From Gammaproteobacteria bacterium (GTDB lineage Bacteria > Pseudomonadota > Gammaproteobacteria > Pseudomonadales > Pseudomonadaceae), in the NCBI GenBank assembly GCA_903970465.1, contig CAJCIO010000106.1:1-60097 (forward strand): a stretch of DNA of 60,097 nucleotides. Reading direction: 5' to 3'. Positions 38,905 through 48,238 of this stretch are shown piece by piece. The notes under the pieces were generated by a model. That model ran no database searches. It worked only from the letters and a program-made list of their open reading frames with translations, and was not told where the DNA came from. Within the stretch, counting starts at the first letter, position 1. Each line of letters opens with the position of its first letter. Made by a program: the position numbers and the translations under genes.

Positions 38905-39936
38905 TTATAGAAACCCTTCGAGTTCGCGCAGCTCGCTGGCACGCAATGCGATACCTTCCACCTCGGCGCGGGCACGTGCCTTGTAGCGTCGATCCCCTGC
39001 CATTCGCGTCAATCCCGCCCCTTCCATCTGCTTGACCAGCATTTCACTGCGCTGAGCGAAAGGCGCCCCCCTGCTCTTGTCTGGATCAATGACGATGATC
39101 AATTGCCCGGTCCACGGCGTCTTCGCGCCAGGATGCCCGGACCAGTCGAATTCGAAAGAAAAATGGCCGCCGGTCAAGGCCGCCGCCAGCAACTCGACCA
39201 TCATCGACAAGGCCGACCCTTTGTGGCCGCCAAAGGGCAGCAGCGCGCCACCGTCGAGAATGGCTTCAGGATCGTGGGTCGGCTGACCCAAGCGATCGAC
39301 GCCACTGCCAGCCGGTACGTCACGGCCCTCGCGTGCAGCGATCTGTACATCGCCATGGGCCAAGGCGCTGGTGGCCATGTCGAAAACGATCGGATCACGA
39401 CCGTCGCAGGGCGCGGCAAACGCAATGGGGTTGGTACCGAAAACTGGTTTCGCGGCGCCGTGCGGCACCACGCAGGTCATGCTGTTGACCACGCTCAAAG
39501 CCACCAGGCCTTCACGGGCGAAGGGTTCGACATCGGGCCATAACGCGGCAAAGTGATGGGAATTACGGATCGCCAATACCGCAATCCCGGCGCTGCGCGC
39601 CTTGTCGATCAACAACGCGCGTGCAGCGGCCAATGCAGGCTGGGCGAATCCGTTGCCAGCATCGACACCGACGAAACCACTGGCGATGTCTTCGACCACT
39701 GGCACGGCCTTGCCATTCACCCAGCCACTGGCCAAGGTCGACAAGTAACCCGGAATACGAAAAACGCCATGGCTGTGCGCCGCATCTCGTTGCGCGCTGG
39801 CGCAATTGAACGCCAGGGATTGCGCCACCTCAGGGCTGGTGCCATGGCGCTCGAAAATCCGCTGCAGCAGCGCGGTCAACTCGATGAACGGAAGATGCAC
39901 CGTCGATGCATCTGCAGCGTGGCTTGTCTGCGACAT
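38905..39936 (-). CDS. dpkA: Delta1-piperideine-2-carboxylate / pyrroline-2-carboxylate reductase (Ldh family)
   Basis: A 343-residue NAD(P)H-dependent enzyme of the malate/L-lactate dehydrogenase superfamily. Motifs such as NCASAQRDAAHSHGVFRIPGY, AIRNSHHFAALWPDVEPFA and FGTNPIAFAAPC match what I recall of P. putida DpkA. It reduces piperideine-2-carboxylate to L-pipecolate in D-lysine catabolism and pyrroline-2-carboxylate to proline. The start at 39936 (MSQTSHAADAS) gives the family length of 343 residues. Confidence 0.88.
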   Translation of the reverse strand: MSQTSHAADASTVHLPFIELTALLQRIFERHGTSPEVAQSLAFNCASAQRDAAHSHGVFRIPGYLSTLASGWVNGKAVPVVEDIASGFVGVDAGNGFAQPALAAARALLIDKARSAGIAVLAIRNSHHFAALWPDVEPFAREGLVALSVVNSMTCVVPHGAAKPVFGTNPIAFAAPCDGRDPIVFDMATSALAHGDVQIAAREGRDVPAGSGVDRLGQPTHDPEAILDGGALLPFGGHKGSALSMMVELLAAALTGGHFSFEFDWSGHPGAKTPWTGQLIIVIDPDKSRGAPFAQRSEMLVKQMEGAGLTRMAGDRRYKARARAEVEGIALRASELRELEGFL

Positions 39937-40161
39937 GGCTCGTCCCTCCCGTTGAGTGTACTGACCGCCATTAACTCCTTGCCACGCGCGGACTGTCAAT
40001 CCAATCGCAGTATCTAGCGGTTGGTCTAAGGGGGAGTTGCATTTGGCAGATTCGATGAACCGACCGATCCTCTTTTTTTTTCAAAAGGGTGTGGATTTTG
40101 CCGTTTCGTTCGTCTTGTCTAGAGAGACTGTTTTCCGGACTGACTGAAAAGGAGCATTCGC

Positions 40162-40545
40162 ATGCACAACCTCGGCTCTCCCGCCATCGACCGCTCACAG
40201 CGCAGAACGCTGCAGCGCCGCTCACGCAGCAGCGAGGCGGGCCTGCCGGTCGAACGGGTGGAATACGATGGCATCAAGGCGTTACTCAAGCACTTTGGCC
40301 TGCGTACCAGCCTGATTCGCCTGAAGGTGCTCGATGCGCTGCTCGATGCTCACCGAAAAGAGCAGAAGATCGGCGTACGCGGCGTGCATAGCTACCTGGA
40401 TGCCCACGGCGTGAACTCATCATTCCTGAGCGTGCGCGAAGTGCTCAAGCGCTTGGGCATTGATGGCGTGATCCTCCTGGACGCCGACAAGCACTATTGC
40501 CTGAGTGCTGATGCCGTAGCCTTGCTGCAAATGAAAGCGCAGTGA
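40162..40545 (+). CDS. Fur-like winged-helix protein lacking the metal-binding domain
   Basis: A 127-residue protein with a basic N-terminus and a Fur-type winged helix (about 38-110; LKHFGLRTSLIRLKVLDALL, VRGVHSYLDAHGVNSSFLSVREVLKRLGIDGVI). Fur proteins continue with a His/Cys metal-binding dimerisation domain, which is absent here. It is annotated in Pseudomonas as an Fe2+/Zn2+ uptake regulation-type protein (from memory). The AAAAGGAG site fixes the start. Confidence 0.75.
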   Translation: MHNLGSPAIDRSQRRTLQRRSRSSEAGLPVERVEYDGIKALLKHFGLRTSLIRLKVLDALLDAHRKEQKIGVRGVHSYLDAHGVNSSFLSVREVLKRLGIDGVILLDADKHYCLSADAVALLQMKAQ

Positions 40546-40554
40546 ACATCCACC

Positions 40555-40746
40555 TCAGGAACGGATGACCTTGCGGCGCATGATGCCATTGATGATCACG
40601 ACCACGACGGCGACACCCATGGCGAGGTACTGAAAAGTCTTTTCAGTGATGACGCCATGGGTTTGCAGATAGGACAACCCGAGCATGAGCGCCAGCGTGG
40701 CCACGGCGATCAGCAGGGAATATTTGATGCGTTGGGACTGAGTCAT
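40555..40746 (-). CDS. 63-residue two-span membrane protein
   Basis: A small protein with two predicted transmembrane helices (about 10-27, SLLIAVATLALMLGLSYL; and about 40-56, YLAMGVAVVVVIINGIM) and a basic end. The ATG at 40746 follows AGGAACC. Its stop lies 9 nt from that of the convergent Fur-like gene. Function unknown. Confidence 0.75.
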   Translation of the reverse strand: MTQSQRIKYSLLIAVATLALMLGLSYLQTHGVITEKTFQYLAMGVAVVVVIINGIMRRKVIRS

Positions 40747-40901
40747 TGCCGGTTCCTGATTACGTTTGTATCGAGTCTGTATCAACCACCTCACCAACTG
40801 CATACCCTGTATGCGGGATGCCCTGGCATTTGTGCGGTCACATGTTACAGCTCCCAAAGCCGATTTGGCACGGGTGCCTTTACGAACATGAGGACTTGCA
40901 G

Positions 40902-41072
40902 ATGCTTCGTCGAATCACAATGTTGATTCCTATTCTACTGACCCTCACGTTGAGTGGGTGCTGGATGTTCATGCCACCGGGCGGTGGCGGCGGCGGCGGT
41001 CATGGTGGTGGCGGCGGTGGAGGTGGTGGCGGTCACGGACCTGGTGGCGGCCCAGGCTTTCAGGGACGGTAA
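40902..41072 (+). CDS. Glycine-rich small lipoprotein
   Basis: A 56-residue frame with GAGGA before the ATG, a lipoprotein signal (PILLTLTLSGC, Cys at 20) and a mature part of almost pure Gly with a few His and Pro. A strong terminator follows directly. It is divergent from the two-span membrane protein gene. Function unknown. Confidence 0.7.
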   Translation: MLRRITMLIPILLTLTLSGCWMFMPPGGGGGGGHGGGGGGGGGGHGPGGGPGFQGR

Positions 41073-41081
41073 AAACCGAGA

Positions 41082-41114
41082 CGGCGGGCTCACTATGAGC
41101 CCGCCGTTTTTTTT
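41082..41114 (+). terminator. Strong rho-independent terminator
   Basis: An 11-bp perfect stem (CGGCGGGCTCA with TGAGCCCGCCG) with a 3-nt loop and eight T residues, 9 nt after the glycine-rich lipoprotein gene. Confidence 0.95.
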
Positions 41115-41389
41115 GCCTGATCGCAGGAAGGAATGTCACAAGACTTTGCTAAATGCCGCCATTCCGTTAGGCTGCGCAGCCCGTTTGACGAGGGGTGCAG
41201 GCATCTAAAGGTGTGTAGTCGCTTGCTGCAGATTCGCCCTACAACGCCAAGGAAAACTCCCTACAGATCAATCAGAAATATCCTCCCTACACGACGACCT
41301 TGTTACCTAGAGCCAGCTGCACTGCTGGGAAAGAATGCGTCTTGCCCAAGACTCAACTTTCATTTTCTGCTGCTGTACAAGGAAGTCCC
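41115..41389. other. Upstream region of the Mor-like gene with CCCTACA repeats
   Basis: No coding frame of quality. Three direct copies of CCCTACA (starting 41237, 41259 and 41285) are spaced 22 and 26 nt apart, all upstream of the Mor-like regulator. This could be a binding region, but it may be chance. Confidence 0.35.
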
Positions 41390-41770
41390 ATGAACATCGA
41401 AGACCTGAAACGTATCGACGTCACTCACCTGCCCAAATCCCTGCAAGCCCTGGTGGATTGCCTGGGTGTCGAGCAGGCCTACCGCCTTACGCGGCTGTTC
41501 GGCGGACGCCCGAAGTACATCCCCAAGCACGCCGAACGCACCAAGCTGGCCAAGTCGCTCCCCCCCAAATCGTTGCGCGCCCTGATCAATCGCTTCGCTG
41601 GCGCCTCGCTGGAAATCCCCAAGGCCGATCATTTTGCCCGTCAGCTTCGCAATCAGCAGATCCATGAAGACAGCTTGCGCGGCTGCTCGCGCACAGCGCT
41701 GGCCGACAAGTACGGGTTGAGCCTGCGCCAGATAGGCAACATTCGTCGTATGGATACCCCGGTCAAGTAA
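41390..41770 (+). CDS. Mor/C-type transcription activator-like protein
   Basis: A 126-residue DNA-binding protein. The N-terminal half (LPKSLQALVDCLGVEQAYRLTRLFGGRPKYIP) and the C-terminal helix-turn-helix (CSRTALADKYGLSLRQIGNIRR) follow the layout of the Mor/C activators of phage Mu. No Mu-like genes are nearby, so it appears to be a domesticated regulator. AAGGAAG precedes the ATG. Confidence 0.8.
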   Translation: MNIEDLKRIDVTHLPKSLQALVDCLGVEQAYRLTRLFGGRPKYIPKHAERTKLAKSLPPKSLRALINRFAGASLEIPKADHFARQLRNQQIHEDSLRGCSRTALADKYGLSLRQIGNIRRMDTPVK

Positions 41771-41821
41771 TGCCGTGCCCAGAGCGCTGCCCTGCAGCGC
41801 TCCAGGCACAAGAGCGCGCTG

Positions 41822-44800
41822 CTAGAAATCGCGCTTGTAGAAGATGTCCAACGAGCTAGCCACACCGCCAGCGACTTCCAGGTAGACCTTCTTGCTCAGG
41901 AGGTAGCGCAAGGTGATGGTGTTGGCCGGTTCGAAAACACCCACCCCGTAGCGCAAGCTGAGCTTGTCGGTAATCTTGCCGCTGGCAACGACGTTGGTGG
42001 TGGTGCCGCTCCCACTGGTGTCGAGCTGGAAATCCTGGATACCCAGGTCCTTGGCCACCGACCCCGTCAATGACGAACTACCCGCCAGCCCCAGGCCTAA
42101 CGCCGCTTGCGCCAGCAAGTTGTTATCCTCACCCGTAGTGCTCAGGGGGCGACCCAGTACCAGATAGGACAACGCCTGCTCCTGACTCATCGCCGGCTCT
42201 GCGAACACCTCACTGGTGGGCTGTTCGGCACTGCCGGTCAAGCGAATGCCAGCGACCACATCATCGACCTGGCGTACCGCCTCGATATCCAGATAGGGCT
42301 GATCGAGCGGCCCGGCAAAGAACAACCGGGCTCGGCGGATAGTCAGGCGCTGACCATAGGCGGCATAGCGACCGTCCTTCAGATTGAGCTCCCCGCGAGT
42401 ATCGAGGTTGTCGCCGATGTGCACGCGCCCGACCAGGTTGGCGGTGAGGCCGAAACCATTGAAGGTGAGCTTGTCCTGACCCACGTCTACATTGATATCC
42501 ATGGCGATTGCCAACGGCGTCTTGCCCTCCTCGGTCTGAGTGCCGACGATGACCGCATCGTCCGACACCTTTACCGTCGATGGTGGCAACTCGCGTACCA
42601 GGATACTGCCCTTGGGAATCGCGACATTACCCGAAACCGCCAGGCGCCCGCCGCTCATGTGCACATTGAGCGCCGGCGTGACTTCAAGGGTCGCATAAGG
42701 CTCCACCGTCACCGGCAGGCTAGTGCCCTTGAGATCGATGTTCATCGCCAGGCCCTGGGCCCAGTCGAGGCTACCGCCAAGGTTACCCTGGCCCTTTTCG
42801 CCGCTTTTCCAGGTACCGTTCAACTGCATGCTTTCGCCGGTAATCCGGGCCTGTAATTGCAAGGCCTGGAGGCTGACCGGTAGCTGCCCGCCCGCCACTT
42901 CCCCATCGCGCAGATCGACCTCGCCATTGACCTGTGGCGCCAGCAGACTGCCGCCGAGCCGACCATTGCCCTGCAGATGCCCATTGAGCCGTTCGACCAT
43001 CGGCACGAAAGGCCGTGCCACCGAGAGATCAAGCCCCTGCAGGCTGAAACTGCCCGACAGCGGCTTGTCTTTGGCCAGCGGATCGATTTGCGCATCGAGT
43101 TGCAGATCACCCAGCTTGCCGCCCTGGAATCTGACCTGAGCATCCACTCGTCGCGGGGTCAGATTGCTGTCCAGGCGCAAGGCCTGATAAGGAAAATCAA
43201 GCCACTGGCCGTTGTCGCTGATACGCAACGTGCCGCCACTGGCGTCCACCGTTACTCGACCCTTGGGGCCACTGGCAGGCAAATCGAGTTGTACGTCGGC
43301 ATTAAGCTGGCCCTTCCAGCCAAGATCCTTGGGCAACCATTGCGCCAGGCTATCGAGCGGAAATTGCTTGAGGTGATAACGCAAACGCGGCTCGGGGGCA
43401 AGACGCTGATCGTCACCGCACAGGCTGGCTTGGCCCGACAGCCAGCAATGCGCTCCGAAGTCGATCTGGCCGTTGGCCAGGCGCTGCAGAGTAGCCGGAT
43501 TTTGCAGGCGCCAGTCCTGACCACCGGCTTGAACATCGCCACTGGCCAGGCGCCCGCGCCAATTACCCCGATCCAGGCCGCCGTCCAGACCCAACGCCAG
43601 CACTAATTGCGGGCCTTTGAGATCAAGCTGCAACTGCTGTTTTTGCAGGCTCCCCTGGCCTTTGGCTGTCAGCGTACCCAGTGCCGTGTCGCCGACCTGA
43701 ATGCCACTGGCGGTCAGGTCCACATTGGCGCGTTGGGCAGCATCCAGTCGAGCTTGCAGATCGAGCATCTGCAGGCGGTTGTCGGCCTGACCGAGCTGTT
43801 GGCCCTGAAGCGAGACTTGTCCCTGAGGGGCTGCAAGGGTACCTGCGACGTCGATGCGGCCTTTGACTCGCCCTTGCAGATCGGGCCAAAGTTGCCCCAG
43901 ACGCGGCAGATCTAGGTCGATGCGCCCGGCCAGGCGCTGCTGAAGACTGGCGCTGCCGTTGATCTTGTTATCACCCAGGCGTACCACGAGGGCGCCCAAA
44001 GTCCATTGCTCGCCCGCCCCTTCAACCTTGGCCTGCAAGGCCGCCGGCTGGCCGCGCAGACGGCCCTTGAGGTCGATATCCGCCTGAGCCTGCAGGTGGC
44101 CGTCGTTGAATTGGCCTTTGCTGCGCAGCGGGCCGGCCAAGGTACCGGGCAATTGCGCGACCCAATAGGCAGGATCAAGCGCACTCAAGTCCAACGCCGT
44201 GTCCCAGCCGATGCCTTGGGCGAATTGCAGATTGAGGTGGCCCTCGGCCTTGCCCTGACCGGCCTGCACGCTCAACTGTGGCAAAAATACTTCACGCAGA
44301 TTGCCGCTGAACGGGCTGACCACGGTGAAATCCCCGGCCGGCCCCTTGAGCGCAGAAGAGAAATTGCCCAGGTAATTGCCATCTCGATAGGACACCTCGC
44401 CGGTGAAACGTTGCAGGCTGACAGCAGGCTCGGCGACTTGCGGATACAGGCGATGCCAAGGGAAATCCTGCCAATCGATCCTGGCATCCGCAGCCAGGCC
44501 TTGCTGCCAATCGAGGTGGCCAGTGACCGCTAACCGTTGCTCGGGGTTAGCCGTCAGATTCAATCCGGCGATATCAGCGCCCTTGGCGTCGACCCGGCCA
44601 CGCAGTTGCAGTGCTACAGGCCCTTGCTCGGCCGGCAGACTGGCGCTGCCGTCAATCTGATAACCCGCCTGCAGGTCGCCCTTGGCGTCGAGTTGCAGGC
44701 TATTGAGCACCAGCGTGTCTGGTAAGGCGTGGCCCGCTTTGAAGCGTTGACTGTCGATATGCAACCGAGCTGGCAACTCACTGGCCAACAGCTGCACCTG

Positions 44801-45499
44801 GCCACTCACGTCGGCATCCAGGTAGCCACTGCTGCGGCCCTTGAGTTCAAGGGTCTGCAGCAGGTCGCCCTGAATGTTCAGCGCCAGTTGCCAAGGCTGG
44901 CCATCGACCGCAGGTAGTTGCACCGTGCCATCCACCGTCAGCGGCCACTGACCGCCCGGCTGCAGTTGCCCGTGAAGGTCGAGCGAAATGGCATCGCGTT
45001 GGCCTTTGAGGCTGTCGATCTGTAATCCCTGGGCGTTCCAGTGGGCGTTCAGTTGCAGATTCTGTACCTGATCGGCGCCATCCAGCTGCACGCTGCCGAT
45101 CTGGATATCGCCCAGCACGAGGCTGATCGGCAATTTCAGATCGGGCAGTTGCACAGGCTCTTTACTGCCTTGGGCAGCGGTGCTCGGGGCGAACTGCAGG
45201 ATGACCTTGTCGGTGTGCAAGCGGTCCAGGCACAGGGTCATGCGCAGCAGGCAACTGGGGGACCAGGCGAAATCGACGTCAAGCAATTGCACCTGCTGGC
45301 CAGGCTGGTCCCACGACAGCCGATCGGCTCGCCAGGCACCGGCGAGCCGACCGTTGAAATTGTCCAGCGTCAGGCCGGGAACCCGCGCCAGCACCCAACG
45401 GCTCCCTGACTCAGTGGCCAACAGGCTCAAGCTCGCCGCCACCACCAAAAGGAGCAGGAGCACCAGGGCGGCCAAGGCCAGCAACGTGCGCTTTACCAT
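41822..45499 (-). CDS. tamB: Translocation and assembly module protein TamB (DUF490)
   Basis: A 1225-residue protein from the ATG at 45499 (a GTG three codons upstream at 45508 is possible). It has an N-terminal signal anchor (LLALAALVLLLLLVVAASLSLL), a very long beta-helical domain made of repeats, and the conserved C-terminal DUF490 region (about 900-1225, ending FYKRDF) that contacts TamA. TamB spans the periplasm and takes part in outer-membrane protein insertion and phospholipid transport. It is coupled to tamA across four short tandem repeats. Confidence 0.96.
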   Translation of the reverse strand: MVKRTLLALAALVLLLLLVVAASLSLLATESGSRWVLARVPGLTLDNFNGRLAGAWRADRLSWDQPGQQVQLLDVDFAWSPSCLLRMTLCLDRLHTDKVILQFAPSTAAQGSKEPVQLPDLKLPISLVLGDIQIGSVQLDGADQVQNLQLNAHWNAQGLQIDSLKGQRDAISLDLHGQLQPGGQWPLTVDGTVQLPAVDGQPWQLALNIQGDLLQTLELKGRSSGYLDADVSGQVQLLASELPARLHIDSQRFKAGHALPDTLVLNSLQLDAKGDLQAGYQIDGSASLPAEQGPVALQLRGRVDAKGADIAGLNLTANPEQRLAVTGHLDWQQGLAADARIDWQDFPWHRLYPQVAEPAVSLQRFTGEVSYRDGNYLGNFSSALKGPAGDFTVVSPFSGNLREVFLPQLSVQAGQGKAEGHLNLQFAQGIGWDTALDLSALDPAYWVAQLPGTLAGPLRSKGQFNDGHLQAQADIDLKGRLRGQPAALQAKVEGAGEQWTLGALVVRLGDNKINGSASLQQRLAGRIDLDLPRLGQLWPDLQGRVKGRIDVAGTLAAPQGQVSLQGQQLGQADNRLQMLDLQARLDAAQRANVDLTASGIQVGDTALGTLTAKGQGSLQKQQLQLDLKGPQLVLALGLDGGLDRGNWRGRLASGDVQAGGQDWRLQNPATLQRLANGQIDFGAHCWLSGQASLCGDDQRLAPEPRLRYHLKQFPLDSLAQWLPKDLGWKGQLNADVQLDLPASGPKGRVTVDASGGTLRISDNGQWLDFPYQALRLDSNLTPRRVDAQVRFQGGKLGDLQLDAQIDPLAKDKPLSGSFSLQGLDLSVARPFVPMVERLNGHLQGNGRLGGSLLAPQVNGEVDLRDGEVAGGQLPVSLQALQLQARITGESMQLNGTWKSGEKGQGNLGGSLDWAQGLAMNIDLKGTSLPVTVEPYATLEVTPALNVHMSGGRLAVSGNVAIPKGSILVRELPPSTVKVSDDAVIVGTQTEEGKTPLAIAMDINVDVGQDKLTFNGFGLTANLVGRVHIGDNLDTRGELNLKDGRYAAYGQRLTIRRARLFFAGPLDQPYLDIEAVRQVDDVVAGIRLTGSAEQPTSEVFAEPAMSQEQALSYLVLGRPLSTTGEDNNLLAQAALGLGLAGSSSLTGSVAKDLGIQDFQLDTSGSGTTTNVVASGKITDKLSLRYGVGVFEPANTITLRYLLSKKVYLEVAGGVASSLDIFYKRDF

Positions 45500-45502
45500 T
45501 AG

Positions 45503-45558
45503 GCTCACAGTTCAAGGCTCACAATTCAGATCTCACAGTTCTGGTTTCACAATTCGGG
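45503..45558. repeat. Four 14-nt tandem repeats between tamA and tamB
   Basis: Four imperfect 14-nt units lie head to tail: GCTCACAGTTCAAG, GCTCACAATTCAGA, TCTCACAGTTCTGG and TTTCACAATTCGGG. On the coding strand each contains GAAYTGTGA, which is the end of tamA (Glu-Leu-stop). The array therefore looks like duplication of the tamA terminus up to the tamB start. Confidence 0.9.
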
Positions 45559-47277
45559 GCCCATGGAAAAGTGCAAGCGAATGCCGCCAGGATCATCCAG
45601 CGCGTGGGCCAGATCGATGCGGATCGGCCCCACTGGCGACACCCAGCGCACACCGATACCAACACCGGTCTTGAGGCTGGGCAGATCCAGATTGTTGAAC
45701 GAGCTGCCTTGGTCGATGAAGGTCGCTATACGCCATTTCTCGGCAATCGAATATTGATACTCAAGGCTGCCGGCGATCATGTAGCGCCCACCGATCTTGT
45801 CGCCCTGTTCGTTCTCCGGGGACAGGCTCTGATAGTCATAACCGCGCACGCTCTGATCGCCACCGGCGAAAAAGCGCAGCGACGGCGGAATCGACTGGTA
45901 ACCATTGGTGGCACTGCCACCCACTTGCAGACGACCGAGGAAACGGTGGTTCTGCCACAGCGTGGTCAAGCCCTTGAGGGTCATGTCGCCATGCACCAGA
46001 TTGGTATCCGACAACAGACCTTCCTTGGCTACCTGAGCATCGAACTGCAGGCGATAGCCGTTATGCGGGTCGACACGGTTATCGCTGCGCAAATAGCTGT
46101 AGCTGATACCCGGCATCACCAGGTTGCTCAGGCCAGCATCGCTGCCCAAGCGGTACTCCTCACGCTGCCATTTCAGGGAAATGACCCGCTGCCAGCCATT
46201 GGGTAATTTGCTGTGCCATTCCGGCCCGACGGTGAGCAGCTTGCTGATGGTGTCGGTGTTGGCCAGCTCTTCATACTGATAACCACCGGCGAAGCGCAGT
46301 TTATCGGTCAGAGGTGGGTCGAGCGGCACGTCGTACCACAGGCCGACATTCTGCTTGGGGGCGGAAATTTCCGACTCGAACCCGTAGCTGTGGCCCTCAG
46401 GGTTGACCCAATGACGCGTCCAGTTCGCCTTGCCGCGCGGTCCGACGTCGGTCGAGTAACCCAGCCCCAGGCCCAAGGTCCGCGGCTTGCGCGTCTGCAG
46501 GTCGACATCCACCGGAATCACTGCCGTGCCGGCGGTGCTGCCAGGCGTGGCATCGACGCGCACCCCTTCGAAGTAACCACTCGATTGCAGCGCCTGGCTG
46601 AGCTCGGCAATCAGTTCGGAATCGTAGGGGGTGTTTTCCTTGAAAGGCACCATGCGCTGCAGCAGGTCCTCGTCGAACGGCGTGTCGCCACTGAAATGCA
46701 CCTTGCCCAAGGTGAAACGCGGGCCGCTGTCGTAGACCAGTTCGATGTCGGCCACACCCGCCCGGGGGTCGATGGCCAGGCGCTGTTGCACGAAGCGCCC
46801 CTGAAAAAAACCGTAGCGCGATGCTTGGTTCTGGATCAGCCGCTTGGCGTCGTCATAGTAACCGTGATTAAGCACTGCGCCTTCACGCAGCAAGGGCCCG
46901 GAGGGTAGCTTGAAGGCTTTTAACTGGCTCGCCGGGCCGTTGACCCGAATCACTACATTGCGCAGGTGAATGGGTTCGCCGGGCTCGATATTCAAGACCA
47001 GCGTCGGATTCTTGCCCGCGTTGACCTCGCTGTCGATATGCGCCTGGTAATAGCCCAGTGCCTGCGCCGCCTTGCGTGCCTGCTCCTCGGCACCGTGGCG
47101 AAACCGCAGCAGCGCCTGCTCGTCACGGTCGCCCAATGCGCCGATGTAGCCCTCGATATTTGCCTTGAGGGCTTGATTGGCGGGCTTGACCCGAACCTGC
47201 AACTCGCTTTGCGCCTGCGCGGCCGCACTGATGAACAGCAGCATGAGGCTGCTGGTGAAACGTCCTGGAAACTTCAT
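45547..47277 (-). CDS. tamA: Translocation and assembly module protein TamA
   Basis: A 576-residue Omp85-family outer-membrane protein with a signal peptide (about 1-22), three POTRA domains (about 25-260) and a C-terminal 16-strand beta-barrel. The conserved barrel motif (LRFFAGGDQSVRGYDYQSL) and the final strand (IRLHFSMGPEL) are visible. It works with TamB in outer-membrane protein assembly. It is the first gene of the tamAB operon. Confidence 0.96.
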   Translation of the reverse strand: MKFPGRFTSSLMLLFISAAAQAQSELQVRVKPANQALKANIEGYIGALGDRDEQALLRFRHGAEEQARKAAQALGYYQAHIDSEVNAGKNPTLVLNIEPGEPIHLRNVVIRVNGPASQLKAFKLPSGPLLREGAVLNHGYYDDAKRLIQNQASRYGFFQGRFVQQRLAIDPRAGVADIELVYDSGPRFTLGKVHFSGDTPFDEDLLQRMVPFKENTPYDSELIAELSQALQSSGYFEGVRVDATPGSTAGTAVIPVDVDLQTRKPRTLGLGLGYSTDVGPRGKANWTRHWVNPEGHSYGFESEISAPKQNVGLWYDVPLDPPLTDKLRFAGGYQYEELANTDTISKLLTVGPEWHSKLPNGWQRVISLKWQREEYRLGSDAGLSNLVMPGISYSYLRSDNRVDPHNGYRLQFDAQVAKEGLLSDTNLVHGDMTLKGLTTLWQNHRFLGRLQVGGSATNGYQSIPPSLRFFAGGDQSVRGYDYQSLSPENEQGDKIGGRYMIAGSLEYQYSIAEKWRIATFIDQGSSFNNLDLPSLKTGVGIGVRWVSPVGPIRIDLAHALDDPGGIRLHFSMGPEL

Positions 47278-47420
47278 GAAGCGGATGCTACCACGTCAAA
47301 AGCTTGTCACCGAGTGCGTACTGTTAGGAAATATTTGTTTACCAGTCAGCCGCTTGCCACAGGGCTGGCCTGCGACTTGAAGGTCCGTTAGCATCGGCCT
47401 TTTGCCAGGACTGTGGCTTC

Positions 47421-48233
47421 ATGAAAATCGTCTCGTTCAACATCAACGGCCTGCGCGCACGTCCCCATCAATTGGCCGCGCTGATCGAAAAGCACCAGCC
47501 TGATGTCATCGGCCTGCAGGAAACCAAGGTCTCCGACGAGCAGTTCCCGTTGGCCGATGTCCAGGCACTGGGCTATCACGTGGAATTTCACGGGCAAAAA
47601 GGTCATTACGGCGTCGCCCTGCTCTCGCGCAAGCCGCCATTGTCATTGCACAAGGGATTCGAGGGTGATGACGAGGATGCCCAGCGCCGCTTTATCTGGG
47701 GCACTTATGCCGATGCCGATGGCCAGCCAGTGACCATCATGAACGGCTATTTTCCTCAGGGCGAAAGCCGCGACCACCCCACCAAATTCCCCGCCAAGCA
47801 GCGCTTCTACGCCGACCTGCAGACGCTGCTGACCAGCCGCTTCAAGCAGGATGAGCCAGTGGTGGTGATGGGCGACATCAATATTTCGCCCGAAGACTGC
47901 GACATTGGTATCGGACCCGATAACGCCAAGCGCTGGCTGAAGACAGGCAAGTGCAGCTTTCTGCCCGAAGAGCGCGAATGGCTGGCGACTCTCAAGGGCT
48001 GGGGCCTGATAGACAGTTTTCGCCACCTGCACCCGGAAGTCGCCGATCGTTTCAGCTGGTTCGATTATCGCAGCCGCGGTTTCGAAGACGAGCCCAAGCG
48101 TGGTTTGCGTATCGATGTGATCCTGACCTCCACAGGGCTGCTGTCGCGGGTCAAGGAAGCCGGGGTCGACTACGATTTGCGCGGCATGGAAAAACCTTCG
48201 GATCATGCACCGATCTGGCTCGAAATCCAGTGA
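47421..48233 (+). CDS. xthA: Exodeoxyribonuclease III
   Basis: A 270-residue AP endonuclease of the DNase I fold. Catalytic motifs are visible: [39 protein letters not shown] and the final [11 protein letters not shown]. It acts in base-excision repair. The length equals that of the family, and it has its own start region after tamA (divergent, about 140 nt). Confidence 0.96.
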   Translation: MKIVSFNINGLRARPHQLAALIEKHQPDVIGLQETKVSDEQFPLADVQALGYHVEFHGQKGHYGVALLSRKPPLSLHKGFEGDDEDAQRRFIWGTYADADGQPVTIMNGYFPQGESRDHPTKFPAKQRFYADLQTLLTSRFKQDEPVVVMGDINISPEDCDIGIGPDNAKRWLKTGKCSFLPEEREWLATLKGWGLIDSFRHLHPEVADRFSWFDYRSRGFEDEPKRGLRIDVILTSTGLLSRVKEAGVDYDLRGMEKPSDHAPIWLEIQ

Positions 48234-48238
48234 AACGC

